From contig NZ_CP020947.1 in assembly GCF_000172795.2 (NCBI RefSeq), forward strand, positions 685,001 to 749,000: a stretch of 64,000 nucleotides of DNA, given 5' to 3'. The notes under the pieces were generated by a model. That model saw only the letters and a program-made list of their open reading frames with translations. It was not told the DNA's origin and did no database searches. Positions within the stretch are counted from its first letter, which is position 1, and each line of letters begins with the position of its first letter. The DNA comes from Rhizobium sp. CIAT894 (GTDB lineage: Bacteria; Pseudomonadota; Alphaproteobacteria; Rhizobiales; Rhizobiaceae). A program made the position numbers and the translations under genes. Below are positions 44,783 through 57,649 of the stretch, piece after piece.

Positions 44783-44933
44783 CAATTATGTAGCATTTGG
44801 TGCGCTTGACTCAAGAAAAATCGCTCCATATTTCCCGATAGGCGCTGCTGCGCTGCGATATTCCGCCTGTACACAGCCGGTTTTTCGCGAAATGACTTGA
44901 CTCCATTCCACTGAAAGTGAAATGAGTTGGGTG

Positions 44934-44947
44934 TCAAAGCGCTTTGA
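44934..44947. promoter_or_regulatory. LacI-type operator TCAAAGCGCTTTGA near aglE
   Basis: TCAAAGCGCTTTGA is a perfect 14-bp palindrome, 55 bases upstream of the aglE start. It shares AAAGCGCTTT with the aglR-proximal site. Confidence 0.82.
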
Positions 44948-45002
44948 AATTTCTTTTTGAGGGAATTCGGCGTGGTTGGGATTGTGATGGGAGGATGATC
45001 AC

Positions 45003-46364
45003 ATGAAAAAGTCATTTTTGATGAGCGTTGCCGTGGCGGCGCTTTTTGCCGGTGCTGCGTCCGCGGCCGATCTGAAATTTGCCCCGGGCCAGGATTCCAA
45101 GTTCAATTGGAAGAGCTATGACGAATTCAAGGCCGCGCATGCCGATCTGAAGGGTCAGCCGCTGACGATCTTCGGGCCGTGGCGCGGCGAGGACGAGGCG
45201 TTCTTCATGAGCGTTCTTGCCTATTTCACCGAAGCCACCGGCATCGAAGCCAAATATTCCTCTTCCGAAAATTACGAACAGCAGATCGTCATCGACACGC
45301 AGGCGGGCTCGCCGCCGAACGTCGCCATCCTGCCGCAGCCGGGCCTCCTGGCCGATCTCGCCAGCAAGGGCTTCCTGACGCCGCTCGGCGATGACAACTC
45401 CAAGTGGATCAAGGACAATTACGGCGCCGGCGACAGCTGGGTCGGTTACGGCACCTACAAGGGCAAGGACGGCAAGGAAGCCTTCTACGCCTTCCCTTAC
45501 AAGGCCGACGTGAAGTCGCTGGTCTGGTATGTTCCGGAGAATTTCGAAGAGGCCGGCTACAAGATCCCGACGACCATGGAAGAGCTGCATGCCCTGACCG
45601 ATCAGATCGTCAAGGACGGCGGCGTTCCCTGGTGCATCGGTCTCGGGTCCGGCGGCGCCACCGGCTGGCCGGCGACCGACTGGGTCGAGGACATCATGCT
45701 GCGCACCCAGCCGCCTGAGGCCTATGACAAGTGGACGACCAACGAGCTGAAGTTCACCGATCCGGCCGTCGTTGCCGCGATCGACGAATTCGGCAAGTTC
45801 GCCAAGAACGAGAAATATGTCGACGGCGGCGTCGCGGCCGTGGCCTCGACCGATTTCCGCGACAGCCCGAAGGGCCTCTTCGCTGTTCCGCCGAAGTGCT
45901 ACATGCACCATCAGGCCTCGTTCATTCCGTCCTTCTTCCCGGAGGGCACGAAGCTCGGCCAGGATGCCGACTTCTTCTACATGCCGACCTTTGCGTCGCA
46001 TCCCGAACTCGGCAAGCCGGTTCTCGGCGCCGGCACCCTCGTCTCGATCGCCAAGGACTCGAAGACCGCCCGTGCCTTCATCGACTTCCTGAAGACCCCG
46101 ATCGCACATGAGGTCTGGATGGCGCAGTCGAGCTTCCTGACCCCGTATAAGGGCGTCAGCACCGAGGCCTACGCCAATCCGCAGATGAAGAAGGAAGGCG
46201 AGATCCTGACCTCGGCCACCACCTTCCGCTTCGACGGTTCCGACCTGATGCCGGGCAAGATCGGCGCCGGCGCCTTCTGGACGGGCATGGTCGATTTCGT
46301 CGGTGGCAAGTCCGCGCAGGACGCCGCAGCCGAAATCCAGAGCGCCTGGGACGGCATCAAGTAA
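45003..46364 (+). CDS. aglE: Alpha-glucoside ABC transporter substrate-binding protein AglE
   Basis: The 453-residue protein has a signal peptide (MKKSFLMSVAVAALFAGAASA, cleavage near residue 21) and a family 1 solute-binding fold with GQPLTIFGPWRGEDEAFFMSVLAYFTEATGI near the start. It is the first gene of aglEFGAK. It binds sucrose, maltose or trehalose-type alpha-glucosides in related rhizobia. The GGAGG before the ATG is strong. Two hairpins follow the gene and may protect this mRNA segment so that more binding protein than permease is made. Confidence 0.95.
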   Translation: MKKSFLMSVAVAALFAGAASAADLKFAPGQDSKFNWKSYDEFKAAHADLKGQPLTIFGPWRGEDEAFFMSVLAYFTEATGIEAKYSSSENYEQQIVIDTQAGSPPNVAILPQPGLLADLASKGFLTPLGDDNSKWIKDNYGAGDSWVGYGTYKGKDGKEAFYAFPYKADVKSLVWYVPENFEEAGYKIPTTMEELHALTDQIVKDGGVPWCIGLGSGGATGWPATDWVEDIMLRTQPPEAYDKWTTNELKFTDPAVVAAIDEFGKFAKNEKYVDGGVAAVASTDFRDSPKGLFAVPPKCYMHHQASFIPSFFPEGTKLGQDADFFYMPTFASHPELGKPVLGAGTLVSIAKDSKTARAFIDFLKTPIAHEVWMAQSSFLTPYKGVSTEAYANPQMKKEGEILTSATTFRFDGSDLMPGKIGAGAFWTGMVDFVGGKSAQDAAAEIQSAWDGIK

Positions 46365-46376
46365 TCCTCAAAACGG

Positions 46377-46438
46377 TGCCGCCGGCTTGCCGGCGGCATG
46401 GCTTGCATGACTGGCCGGGTTCGCAAGGAGCCCGGCCA
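46377..46438 (+). repeat. Two hairpins between aglE and aglF
   Basis: TGCCGCCGG (46377-46385) pairs with CCGGCGGCA (46390-46398), and TGGCCGGG (46412-46419) with CCCGGCCA (46431-46438). No T-run follows, so they look like mRNA stabilisers or partial terminators, as often seen after binding-protein genes. Confidence 0.7.
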
Positions 46439-46543
46439 ACGCAGCATATATTCTGAGCAATCAAAGATTGACGATGACCGGCGCTGACCCGTCAGAATAA
46501 CAACCGGTCGGAATAAGATCAGGGGAAGCAGGGGAGGGGCGAA

Positions 46544-47557
46544 ATGCTGTTGCAGATTGTGTCCGCTTTGGGCGTCGTGGTCGGGGCCGTTATCGCGTGC
46601 TCGGCCTATTTCTTTTTCTCGAACATGATTCTCGATCTCGCTCTGCCGGTGAAGGACGGTGACATCCGTCAGGCCTCGCGCAACCTGAACCGGCGCGCAA
46701 TGATCCGCCCCTGGCTGTTCCTCGGTCCGGCGCTGTTCCTGTTGATCGTCTACCTTGTCTATCCCGTCGTTGCGACCTTCATCCTGTCCTTCTACGACCG
46801 GTCGGGCAACGAGTTCGTCGGCGCGACGAACTACCTGTGGGCCCTGAACGACCGCGAATTCCGCCAGTCGATCTTCAACAACATCCTCTGGCTTGCCGTC
46901 GTGCCGGCCGCCTGCACCTTCTTCGGCCTCGTCATCGCGGTGATGACCGATCGCATCTGGTGGGGCAATATCGCCAAGAGCATCGTCTTCATGCCGATGG
47001 CGATCTCCTTTGTCGGCGCCTCGGTCATCTGGAAATTCATCTATGAATATCGCGGCGGCAACGACGTCCAGATCGGCCTGCTGAACGCCATCGTCCAGAC
47101 CTTCGGCGGCACGCCCGAGGTGTGGATTTCCATTCCCTTCTGGAACAACTTCTTCCTGATGATCATCCTGATCTGGATCCAGACGGGTTTTGCCATGGTC
47201 ATCCTGTCGGCGGCACTTCGCGGCATCCCCGAGGAGACGATCGAGGCCGCCGTCATTGACGGCGCCAATGGCTGGCAGATTTTCTGGCGCATCATGGTGC
47301 CGCAGGTCTGGGGCTCCATCGCCGTCGTCTGGACGACGATCACCATCCTCGTCCTCAAGGTCTTCGATATCGTGCTGACCATGACCAACGGCCAGTGGCA
47401 GACGATGGTGCTGGCCAATCTGATGTTCGACTGGATGTTCCGCGGCGGCGGCGATTCCGGCCGAAGCGCCGTCATCGCCATCATCATCATGCTCGCCGTC
47501 ACGCCGATCATGGTGTGGAACGTGCGCCGCGCCAATCGCGAACTGAAGGGGCATTGA
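46544..47557 (+). CDS. aglF: Alpha-glucoside ABC transporter permease AglF
   Basis: The 337-residue permease has an extra N-terminal membrane segment before the usual core (MLLQIVSALGVVVGAVIACSAYFFF), then about six more. The EAA loop that meets the ATPase is EETIEAAVIDGANGWQIFWRIMVPQV. Its start has GGAGG close upstream. It ends one base before aglG. Confidence 0.94.
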   Translation: MLLQIVSALGVVVGAVIACSAYFFFSNMILDLALPVKDGDIRQASRNLNRRAMIRPWLFLGPALFLLIVYLVYPVVATFILSFYDRSGNEFVGATNYLWALNDREFRQSIFNNILWLAVVPAACTFFGLVIAVMTDRIWWGNIAKSIVFMPMAISFVGASVIWKFIYEYRGGNDVQIGLLNAIVQTFGGTPEVWISIPFWNNFFLMIILIWIQTGFAMVILSAALRGIPEETIEAAVIDGANGWQIFWRIMVPQVWGSIAVVWTTITILVLKVFDIVLTMTNGQWQTMVLANLMFDWMFRGGGDSGRSAVIAIIIMLAVTPIMVWNVRRANRELKGH

Positions 47558-47558
47558 G

Positions 47559-48722
47559 ATGACCGCTGCTGGAAGCTACTTCAAGATCGGCCCCGCCCGC
47601 CTCTTCGTTCACGCCGCCGTTCTGCTGATCGTCATCGTCTGGCTGATCCCGACGCTCGGCATCTTCGTCAGCGCGCTGCGCGACAAGGACCAGATCGTCG
47701 TCTCCGGCTGGTGGACGGCCTTCGTCGGCTCGACGCAGACCGTCGCCGTCCGTCTCGGCACGGCAGACCAGCAGAAGCAGGAAGGGGCTCTCTACGTCAT
47801 TGCCGGCAACGTGCTGGAAGGCCAGACCGGCCGCTCGGTCAAGGCCTTCGGCAACCGCGTGCAGCAGCCGGCTGCCTTCGAGGCCGGCGAGACCGCCGAT
47901 CTCGGCGACGGCGAAACCCTGCAGATCAACAGCGACGGCAGCTACCGCTATGTGAAGAATGCCGCCTTTTCGCCCGACGAACGCCCGCGGCGCATCTATG
48001 CCTCCGTCTCGGCGCCGCCGGAATTCACCATGCAGAACTATAAGACCGTTCTGACCGGCGAAGGCATCGGCCAGTCCTTCATCAATTCGCTGACGGTAAC
48101 GATCCCGGCGACGATCATTCCGATCCTGATTGCCGCTTTTGCGGCCTATGCGCTGAGCTGGATGGAATTTCCCGGTCGAGCGCTGTTGATCGCGCTCGTC
48201 GTCGGCCTCATCGTCGTGCCGCTGCAGATGTCGCTGATCCCGCTGCTGCGTCTCTATAACGAAATCGGCAACATGCTCGGCCAGCCGTCGAAGACCTATC
48301 CCGGCATCTGGCTCGCCCACACCGCCTTCGGCATGCCGCTCGCCATCTATCTCCTGCGGGCCTATATCGCCGGCCTGCCGAAGGAGATCATCGAATCCGC
48401 CCGCGTCGACGGCGCCAGCGACTTCGAGATATTCACCCGCATCGTATTGCCTTTGTCCTTCCCGGCACTCGCCTCCTTCGCCATCTTCCAGTTCCTGTGG
48501 GTGTGGAACGACCTGCTCGTCGCCATGGTCTTCCTCGGCACCGACAAGGACCACCTCGTTCTCACCGGCAGCCTGAACGCGCTGCTCGGCTCGCGCGGCG
48601 GCAACTGGGAGATTTTGACGGCGTCGGCCTTCGTCACCATCATCGTGCCGCTGCTCGTCTTCTTCGGGCTGCAGCGTTATCTGGTGCGCGGCCTGCTGGC
48701 GGGTTCGGTCAAGGGAGGCTGA
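47559..48722 (+). CDS. aglG: Alpha-glucoside ABC transporter permease AglG
   Basis: The 387-residue permease has a first membrane helix (about 12-37) and then an unusually long periplasmic loop (about 45-165). Four or five more helices and the EAA loop KEIIESARVDGASDFEIFTRIVLPLSFPAL follow. The loop contains a beta-rich segment (ETLQINSDGSYRYVKN). It pairs with AglF and the ATPase AglK. Confidence 0.94.
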   Translation: MTAAGSYFKIGPARLFVHAAVLLIVIVWLIPTLGIFVSALRDKDQIVVSGWWTAFVGSTQTVAVRLGTADQQKQEGALYVIAGNVLEGQTGRSVKAFGNRVQQPAAFEAGETADLGDGETLQINSDGSYRYVKNAAFSPDERPRRIYASVSAPPEFTMQNYKTVLTGEGIGQSFINSLTVTIPATIIPILIAAFAAYALSWMEFPGRALLIALVVGLIVVPLQMSLIPLLRLYNEIGNMLGQPSKTYPGIWLAHTAFGMPLAIYLLRAYIAGLPKEIIESARVDGASDFEIFTRIVLPLSFPALASFAIFQFLWVWNDLLVAMVFLGTDKDHLVLTGSLNALLGSRGGNWEILTASAFVTIIVPLLVFFGLQRYLVRGLLAGSVKGG

Positions 48723-48756
48723 CCATTTCCGAACGTGACTTCAGACAGGATATCCC

Positions 48757-50409
<1,653 letters not shown>

Positions 50410-50430
50410 GGATCAGCAGGGGAGAGAGAC

Positions 50431-51519
50431 ATGACTGGACTGACGCTGAAGGATATCCGCAAATCCTACGGGTCCGTGGACGTTCTCCACGGGATCGACC
50501 TCGATATCAAGCAGGGCGAATTCATCGTCTTCGTCGGTCCGTCCGGCTGCGGCAAGTCCACGCTTCTGCGCATGATCGCCGGTCTCGAGGCGATCACCGG
50601 CGGCGAGATGTATATTGACGGCCATCTCGTCAATGACGTGCCACCCTCCAAGCGCGGCATCGCCATGGTCTTCCAGTCCTATGCGCTCTATCCGCACATG
50701 ACCGTCTTCGACAACATGGCCTTCGGCATGAAGATCGCAGGCGAAAGCAAGCAGGAGATCGACCGCCGTGTGCGGGCGGCGGCCGAGAGCCTGCAGCTGA
50801 CCAAATATCTCGATCGCCTGCCGAAAGCGCTTTCGGGCGGCCAGCGCCAGCGCGTGGCGATCGGCCGCGCCATCTGCCGCGATCCGAAGGTCTTCCTGTT
50901 CGACGAGCCGCTTTCCAACCTCGACGCCGCGCTGCGCGTCGCCACCCGCATCGAGATCGCCCGCCTGAACGAACAGATGGCCGATACGACGATGATCTAC
51001 GTGACCCACGACCAGGTCGAGGCGATGACGCTCGCCGACCGCATCGTCGTTCTCTCCGCCGGCAATATCGAGCAGGTTGGTGCGCCGCTGGAACTCTACG
51101 AGCGTCCGGCCAACCTCTTCGTCGCCAAATTCATCGGCTCGCCGGCCATGAACATCATCCCGGCGACGGTCGCCGGCACCGGAAGCCAGACGACGGTAAC
51201 GCTGACCGGCGGCATGTCGGTGACATTGGATGTGGCGACCGACGCGGCCGAGAAGGGCAAGCAGGCGAGCTTCGGCGTCCGCCCCGAGGATCTGAGGATT
51301 GCCGACGGCGCCGACTATCTTTTCGAGGGCGAGGTGTCGATCGTCGAAGCGCTCGGTGAAGTGACGCTGCTCTATATCGAGGGCCTGGTCCCGGGCGAGC
51401 CGATCGTCGTCAAGCTGCCCGGCATCTACGATGTCCACAAGGGTCAGAGGATGCGCTTTGCCGCCGACCGGCAGAAGCTGCACCTCTTTGACGCGACCGG
51501 TCATACCTACCGGAAATGA
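50431..51519 (+). CDS. aglK: Alpha-glucoside ABC transporter ATPase AglK
   Basis: The 362-residue MalK-type ATPase has Walker A GPSGCGKST (about residues 37-45), the Q-loop region VFQSYALYPHMTV, signature LSGGQRQRVAIGR, Walker B VFLFDEPLSNLDA and the H-loop VTHDQVEAM. A TOBE regulatory domain follows from about residue 235. A GGGGAGAG sits before the ATG. It energises the AglF/AglG permease. Confidence 0.96.
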   Translation: MTGLTLKDIRKSYGSVDVLHGIDLDIKQGEFIVFVGPSGCGKSTLLRMIAGLEAITGGEMYIDGHLVNDVPPSKRGIAMVFQSYALYPHMTVFDNMAFGMKIAGESKQEIDRRVRAAAESLQLTKYLDRLPKALSGGQRQRVAIGRAICRDPKVFLFDEPLSNLDAALRVATRIEIARLNEQMADTTMIYVTHDQVEAMTLADRIVVLSAGNIEQVGAPLELYERPANLFVAKFIGSPAMNIIPATVAGTGSQTTVTLTGGMSVTLDVATDAAEKGKQASFGVRPEDLRIADGADYLFEGEVSIVEALGEVTLLYIEGLVPGEPIVVKLPGIYDVHKGQRMRFAADRQKLHLFDATGHTYRK

Positions 51520-51635
51520 GGCGGCTATTTTTGGGGTAATAATCCCGAGAATTATACTTGGCGGACCGGATTCTCACTTTCTGTTAAAGATCGGCTGCTA
51601 CCTTTTCCCAGTCAATTTATGAGGGGGATAAGCAA

Positions 51636-52049
51636 GTGGCCGCTTCCAATCCGTCACAGCCAAAATCTCATTTCCTGAGCAAGGAAGAATCCTTCATGTA
51701 TGACCGCGAGCAGCGGTTCAAGATGGAGGACACGATGAACGCCGCGCGCATCGAATATACGGAAAAGGGCGTCATGCACGCGGCTTCGCGCCGCTGCGAT
51801 ATCGTCCGGATCTCGATGAGCAGCGCGACGCTCGCGATCCTCACCCAGTTCAACCTGCCGAAGCAGTTCTATCTGGATATTCCGGATGCCCGCATCACCA
51901 AGGTCGGCTGCATACTGATGAAGGTCAACGCCAACAATACGATCGAAGTCCGCTTCCTCCGTCTGCTGACGCAGAAGGAACTGAACAAGATCTTCGTCTA
52001 CAGCACCCATCCGGCGCATCGCGACTACGTGCTCGATATCCGCGCCTGA
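51636..52049 (+). CDS. Small PilZ-like domain protein
   Basis: The 137-residue protein starts at GTG with GAGGGG upstream. After a polar N-terminus it has a beta-barrel-like segment (GVMHAASRRCDIVRISMSSATLAIL ... KQFYLDIPDARITKVGCILMKVN). The order of strands resembles PilZ domains. The canonical c-di-GMP residues (RxxxR and D/NxSxxG) are only partly recognisable, so ligand binding is doubtful. It is separated from aglK by 116 bases and is probably transcribed on its own. Function unknown. Confidence 0.65.
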   Translation: MAASNPSQPKSHFLSKEESFMYDREQRFKMEDTMNAARIEYTEKGVMHAASRRCDIVRISMSSATLAILTQFNLPKQFYLDIPDARITKVGCILMKVNANNTIEVRFLRLLTQKELNKIFVYSTHPAHRDYVLDIRA

Positions 52050-52072
52050 CGGATAGCACGGGATTGATACAG

Positions 52073-52112
52073 AAAACCCGCGGGGTGCTTCGCGCGCCTC
52101 GCGGGTTTTTGC
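52073..52112. terminator. Bidirectional terminator
   Basis: AAAACCCGCG (52073-52082) pairs with CGCGGGTTTT (52100-52109) and is followed by more T. It sits between the PilZ-like gene and the convergent edd gene and works on both strands. Confidence 0.9.
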
Positions 52113-52131
52113 TTGTCCTGGGCGGCCGTGC

Positions 52132-53955
<1,824 letters not shown>

Positions 53956-54022
53956 GGAAAATCCCTGCCTTGTTCTGGTTCGTCTCTATGTGTTCGCCGG
54001 CTCCGGCGGCCTGTGGGGCCGG

Positions 54023-54721
54023 TCAGGGAGCCCAGTAGATCTCGACCGGGGAAGTGGCCCGGCGCAGAATGGCGCGGATCGGCATTTCTGCTTCTTCGCC
54101 CTTGCCTTCTGCCTTGGCGAGAACGTCTTTTTTACCTTCGCCCTCAATATGGAGAACCAGAAGTGCGGCATCCTGAAGACTGGAGAAGGTGAAGGTCAGG
54201 CGCGGCTCGCCGGCCCCTTCCGCTTCCATGGTGATGATGCCGCGCGGCGTCGATGCATCGAGCGCCTTGGCCAGATTGCTGCCGCCGGGAAAGAACGAGG
54301 CCGTGTGGCCGTCGCCGCCCATGCCAAGGATGACGACGTCGAAGGGAATGCCGATCTCGGCGCTTTTTTCAGTCGCAAGCCGGGCGGCTTCCTCAACGGA
54401 GGCGGCGGGCTGGTAAAGCGGCACGAAACGCGCCGACTTCGCCTTGTTCTGCAAGAGATTGGCATCGACCAGCAGATGGTTCGAGCGCGGATTGTCGGCC
54501 GGCACGAAACGCTCGTCGACGAGCGTGATCGTCACCTTGTCCCAGGCGAGGTCGCGTGTCGAAAGCGCCTGGAAGAAGGCCTTCGGCGTCGAGCCGCCGG
54601 AAACGGCGATGGACGCCGTTCCGCGGGCTGAGATTGCCGCCCAAAGCCTCTCGGCGACCTTGTCGGCGAGGCTGCCGGCGAGGTCTGCGGCGCTGGCGAA
54701 GGAATGCAGGGTCGATGCCAT
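54023..54721 (-). CDS. pgl: 6-phosphogluconolactonase Pgl
   Basis: Pgl hydrolyses 6-phosphogluconolactone. The 232-residue protein has the SugarP_isomerase-type blocks SIAVSGGSTPKAFFQAL, TITLVDERFVP and VVILGMGGDGHTASFFPG. It lies 10 bases after zwf, whose product makes its substrate. Confidence 0.95.
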   Translation of the reverse strand: MASTLHSFASAADLAGSLADKVAERLWAAISARGTASIAVSGGSTPKAFFQALSTRDLAWDKVTITLVDERFVPADNPRSNHLLVDANLLQNKAKSARFVPLYQPAASVEEAARLATEKSAEIGIPFDVVILGMGGDGHTASFFPGGSNLAKALDASTPRGIITMEAEGAGEPRLTFTFSSLQDAALLVLHIEGEGKKDVLAKAEGKGEEAEMPIRAILRRATSPVEIYWAP

Positions 54722-54731
54722 CGATTTCCCC

Positions 54732-56207
54732 TTAGATATCGTCGTGCCAGGTGCGGCCGTCGCGCTCGATCAGCGCGATGGCCTGGCTCGGGCCCCAGGT
54801 GCCGGCCGTATAGCCCTGCACCTGCTGGCCGGTGGTCTCCCAACCCTTGAGGATCGGATCCACCCATTTCCATGCGGCTTCGACTTCGTCGCAGCGCATG
54901 AACAAGGTCTGGTTGGAGCGGACCACGTCCATCAGCAGACGCTCGTAAGCGTCGGGATTGCGGACGTTGAAGGCCTGGGCGAAGCTCATGTCGAGCGAGA
55001 CGTTGCGCAGGCGCATGCCGCCCGGGCCCGGATCCTTGATCATCAGCGACTGCTTGACGCCCTCGTCGGGCTGCAGCCGGATGATTAGCTGGTTGGCAAC
55101 GATGCGTCCGGCCGCCTGGTCGAAGATCGCATGCGGGATCGGCTTGAAGGTAATGACGATCTCGGACATGCGGCCGGTCAGGCGCTTGCCGGTTCTGATG
55201 TAGAAGGGAACGCCCGCCCAGCGCCAGTTGTTGATCTCCGCCTTGATGGCGACGAAGGTCTCGGTGTTCGAGATGCCGCCTTCGAGCTCTTCGAGATAGC
55301 CTTTGACCGGGCCGCTGCCCGATGCGCCGGCGCGATACTGGCCGCGTACCGTCGCCTGCTCGACATTGGAGGCATTGAGCGGCTTCAGTGCGCGCAGCAC
55401 CTTCAGCTTCTCGTCGCGGACGGCTTCCGAATCCATCGACGAGGGCACTTCCATCGCCGTCAGGCAGAGCAGCTGCAGGATGTGGTTCTGCACCATGTCG
55501 CGCAATGCGCCTGCTGTATCGTAGTAGCCGGCACGACCTTCCAGGCCGACCGCTTCGGCCACGGTGATCTGCACGTGATCAATGTAGTTGGCGTTCCACA
55601 ACGGCTCATAGAGCGCGTTGGCAAAGCGCAGCGCCATCAGGTTCTGCACCGTCTCCTTGCCGAGATAGTGGTCGATGCGGAAGATCTGTTCTTCCTTGAA
55701 AGCGCGACCGATCGTGTCGTTGAGCTGCAGCGCCGAGGCGAGGTCGCGGCCGATCGGCTTTTCGACGACGATGCGGGTCGACTTGGTGATCAGCTTGTGG
55801 TCGTGGATCTTCTGCGAAATATCGCCGAAGATGCCGGGCGCGACGGCGAGGTAGAAGGCGCGCACGCGCTCCTTGCCCTCGTCGAGCAGCTTCTTCAACT
55901 GATCCCAGCCGGTATCGGTGCGGGCGTCGACCGAAACGTAGTAGAGGCGGGCGCAGAACTTCTCCACCTCGGCTTCGTCATATTCCCCCTTCTTCAGGTG
56001 CTCCTTCAGCGCGTCCTTGGCGAACTTGCGGTATTCCTCATGCGAAAGCGGGCTGCGCGAGGCGCCGATGATGCGGGTCGGTTCGGAGAACTGGCCCTCG
56101 ATCTGGCGATGATAGAGCGCCGGCAGAAGCTTGCGTTCGGCGAGGTCGCCGCTGCCGCCGAAGACGACGTAATCAAAAGGCTCAACGGGAATGATTTGGC
56201 TGCTCAT
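54732..56207 (-). CDS. zwf: Glucose-6-phosphate dehydrogenase Zwf
   Basis: Zwf oxidises glucose-6-phosphate to the lactone using NADP. The 491-residue protein starts MSSQIIPVEPFDYVVFGGSGDLAERKLLPALY (nucleotide-binding GGSGDLA). It has the active-site block RIDHYLGKETVQNLMALRFAN. The ATG at 56207 is preferred to an in-frame TTG at 56222. It heads zwf-pgl-edd; glucose released by AglA next door can feed this route after phosphorylation. Confidence 0.96.
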   Translation of the reverse strand: MSSQIIPVEPFDYVVFGGSGDLAERKLLPALYHRQIEGQFSEPTRIIGASRSPLSHEEYRKFAKDALKEHLKKGEYDEAEVEKFCARLYYVSVDARTDTGWDQLKKLLDEGKERVRAFYLAVAPGIFGDISQKIHDHKLITKSTRIVVEKPIGRDLASALQLNDTIGRAFKEEQIFRIDHYLGKETVQNLMALRFANALYEPLWNANYIDHVQITVAEAVGLEGRAGYYDTAGALRDMVQNHILQLLCLTAMEVPSSMDSEAVRDEKLKVLRALKPLNASNVEQATVRGQYRAGASGSGPVKGYLEELEGGISNTETFVAIKAEINNWRWAGVPFYIRTGKRLTGRMSEIVITFKPIPHAIFDQAAGRIVANQLIIRLQPDEGVKQSLMIKDPGPGGMRLRNVSLDMSFAQAFNVRNPDAYERLLMDVVRSNQTLFMRCDEVEAAWKWVDPILKGWETTGQQVQGYTAGTWGPSQAIALIERDGRTWHDDI

Positions 56208-56341
56208 GAGCTTGTCTCTCAATCATGCTGGTTGGCGGCCCTTTTAATCTAATCGATTTAAAAAAGCCAGTGTGCAGTGCAATGAATCTGTCAGGCACCG
56301 GTTTTAGAGCGAATTCCGCAAAGAGGAAATCCGCAAACGGA

Positions 56342-57640
56342 CTAAAACTTGTCGCGAAGAGCAAACCACGACAAGGCAAGAAAAAGCAGCGGAGCCCGCA
56401 TGCGCGCACCGCCGGGAAAGGCCGGAATATCGAGCGATTCGAACAGGTCGAGATCGCGGGATTTTCCCAGCACCGTTTCCGCGTAAAGCTTGCCACAGTA
56501 GTTTGACAGCATGACGCCATGGCCGGAATAACCGCCGATGGAGATGACACCGGGCATGACCTCGCGCACGAAAGGCTGGCGTGGCATGGTGATACCGACG
56601 CTGCCGCCCCAGGCATGGGTGATCTCGATATCTTTCAGCGCGGGGTAGATCTCGGCGATCTGCCGGCGGATGTGCTGCGAAATGTCCTTCGGATTGTCCG
56701 ACGTATAGGCCTCGCGTCCGCCAAACAGCAGGCGGCCGTCGCCGAACTTGCGGAAATAGCGCACGACGAAGCGCGAATCGGCGACGGCCTCGCCGCCGGG
56801 CAGCACCTGGGGATGGCGGTCGAGCGGGACCGTGGCGCCGATGAAGGAGCGGATCGGCATGACATGGCTTGCCGTCACCGGTTCGAGGCCGTCGATATGG
56901 CCGTCGCAGGCGATCAGCGCGCGGCTGGCGGTGATCGTTCCCCTTTCGGTTTCGACCGTCACCTTGCCGCCGTTTTGACGGATCGCTTTCGCCCTGGTCA
57001 TCTCGAAGATATCGGCGCCGGCATTGGCGGCGACCCGCGCCAGCCCGAGCAGCAGTTTCAGCGGATGGATATGGCCGGTGCCGACATCGCGCACGCCGCA
57101 ATAAAAGCGCTTCGAACCCAGCCGTTCCTGCGTTTCCGTCTCGTCCATGAAGCTCAAATGCGGATAGCCGTAGCGCTCTGCGGCGATCTCGGCATTTTCC
57201 TGATAGTCGCGTCGGTAGCTCGCCTTGTGCGCGACGTTGAGCTGGCCAGGCGCATAATCCATCTCGATCTGGTGCTCGCGGGAAAAATCGATGAGATGGC
57301 GCTTGGCCGCCTCGGCAAGATCGAACAGCGCCTTCGAGCGTTCGTAGCCGATCTTCTCCTCGAGTTCTTCCGGCCACCACCGCTGGCCGGTGCCGAGCTG
57401 GCCGCCATTGCGCCCGGACGCCCCGTCACCGAAGCGGCAGGCCTCGATCAGCACCACCGAAACGCCCGCCTTGGCCAGATGATAGGCGGCCTGCAGGCCG
57501 GTATAGCCGCCGCCGATGATGGCGACGTCTGCTGTTCTCGACCCGTCGAGGGCGGCATAGATCGGCCGCTCCCCCGCTGTTGCCTGATACCAGGATAGGC
57601 CCGGCGAGATCGGGCTCTGCCACGTCTCCTGCGATGCCAT
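56342..57640 (-). CDS. FAD-dependent amine oxidoreductase, PuuB/OrdL type
   Basis: The 432-residue protein has a DAO-family FAD fold: ADVAIIGGGYTGLQAAYHLAKAG (dinucleotide motif, about residues 37-60), FGDGASGRNGGQLGTGQRW and a C-terminal GGYSGHGVMLSNYCG. This pattern is typical of gamma-glutamylputrescine oxidase. It follows a glutamine synthetase-like gene by 9 bases, supporting gamma-glutamylation followed by oxidation of a polyamine or amine. The exact substrate is not shown by sequence. Confidence 0.85.
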   Translation of the reverse strand: MASQETWQSPISPGLSWYQATAGERPIYAALDGSRTADVAIIGGGYTGLQAAYHLAKAGVSVVLIEACRFGDGASGRNGGQLGTGQRWWPEELEEKIGYERSKALFDLAEAAKRHLIDFSREHQIEMDYAPGQLNVAHKASYRRDYQENAEIAAERYGYPHLSFMDETETQERLGSKRFYCGVRDVGTGHIHPLKLLLGLARVAANAGADIFEMTRAKAIRQNGGKVTVETERGTITASRALIACDGHIDGLEPVTASHVMPIRSFIGATVPLDRHPQVLPGGEAVADSRFVVRYFRKFGDGRLLFGGREAYTSDNPKDISQHIRRQIAEIYPALKDIEITHAWGGSVGITMPRQPFVREVMPGVISIGGYSGHGVMLSNYCGKLYAETVLGKSRDLDLFESLDIPAFPGGARMRAPLLFLALSWFALRDKF

Positions 57641-57649
57641 GGCGCTCCC

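Larger units (their letters stand above)
44705..45002. promoter_or_regulatory. Divergent aglR/aglE promoter region
   Basis: This 298-base region contains two LacI-type palindromes (44773-44782 and 44934-44947), each about 70 bases from the start codon it faces. A strong GGAGG is placed just before aglE. No gene is present. Confidence 0.8.
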
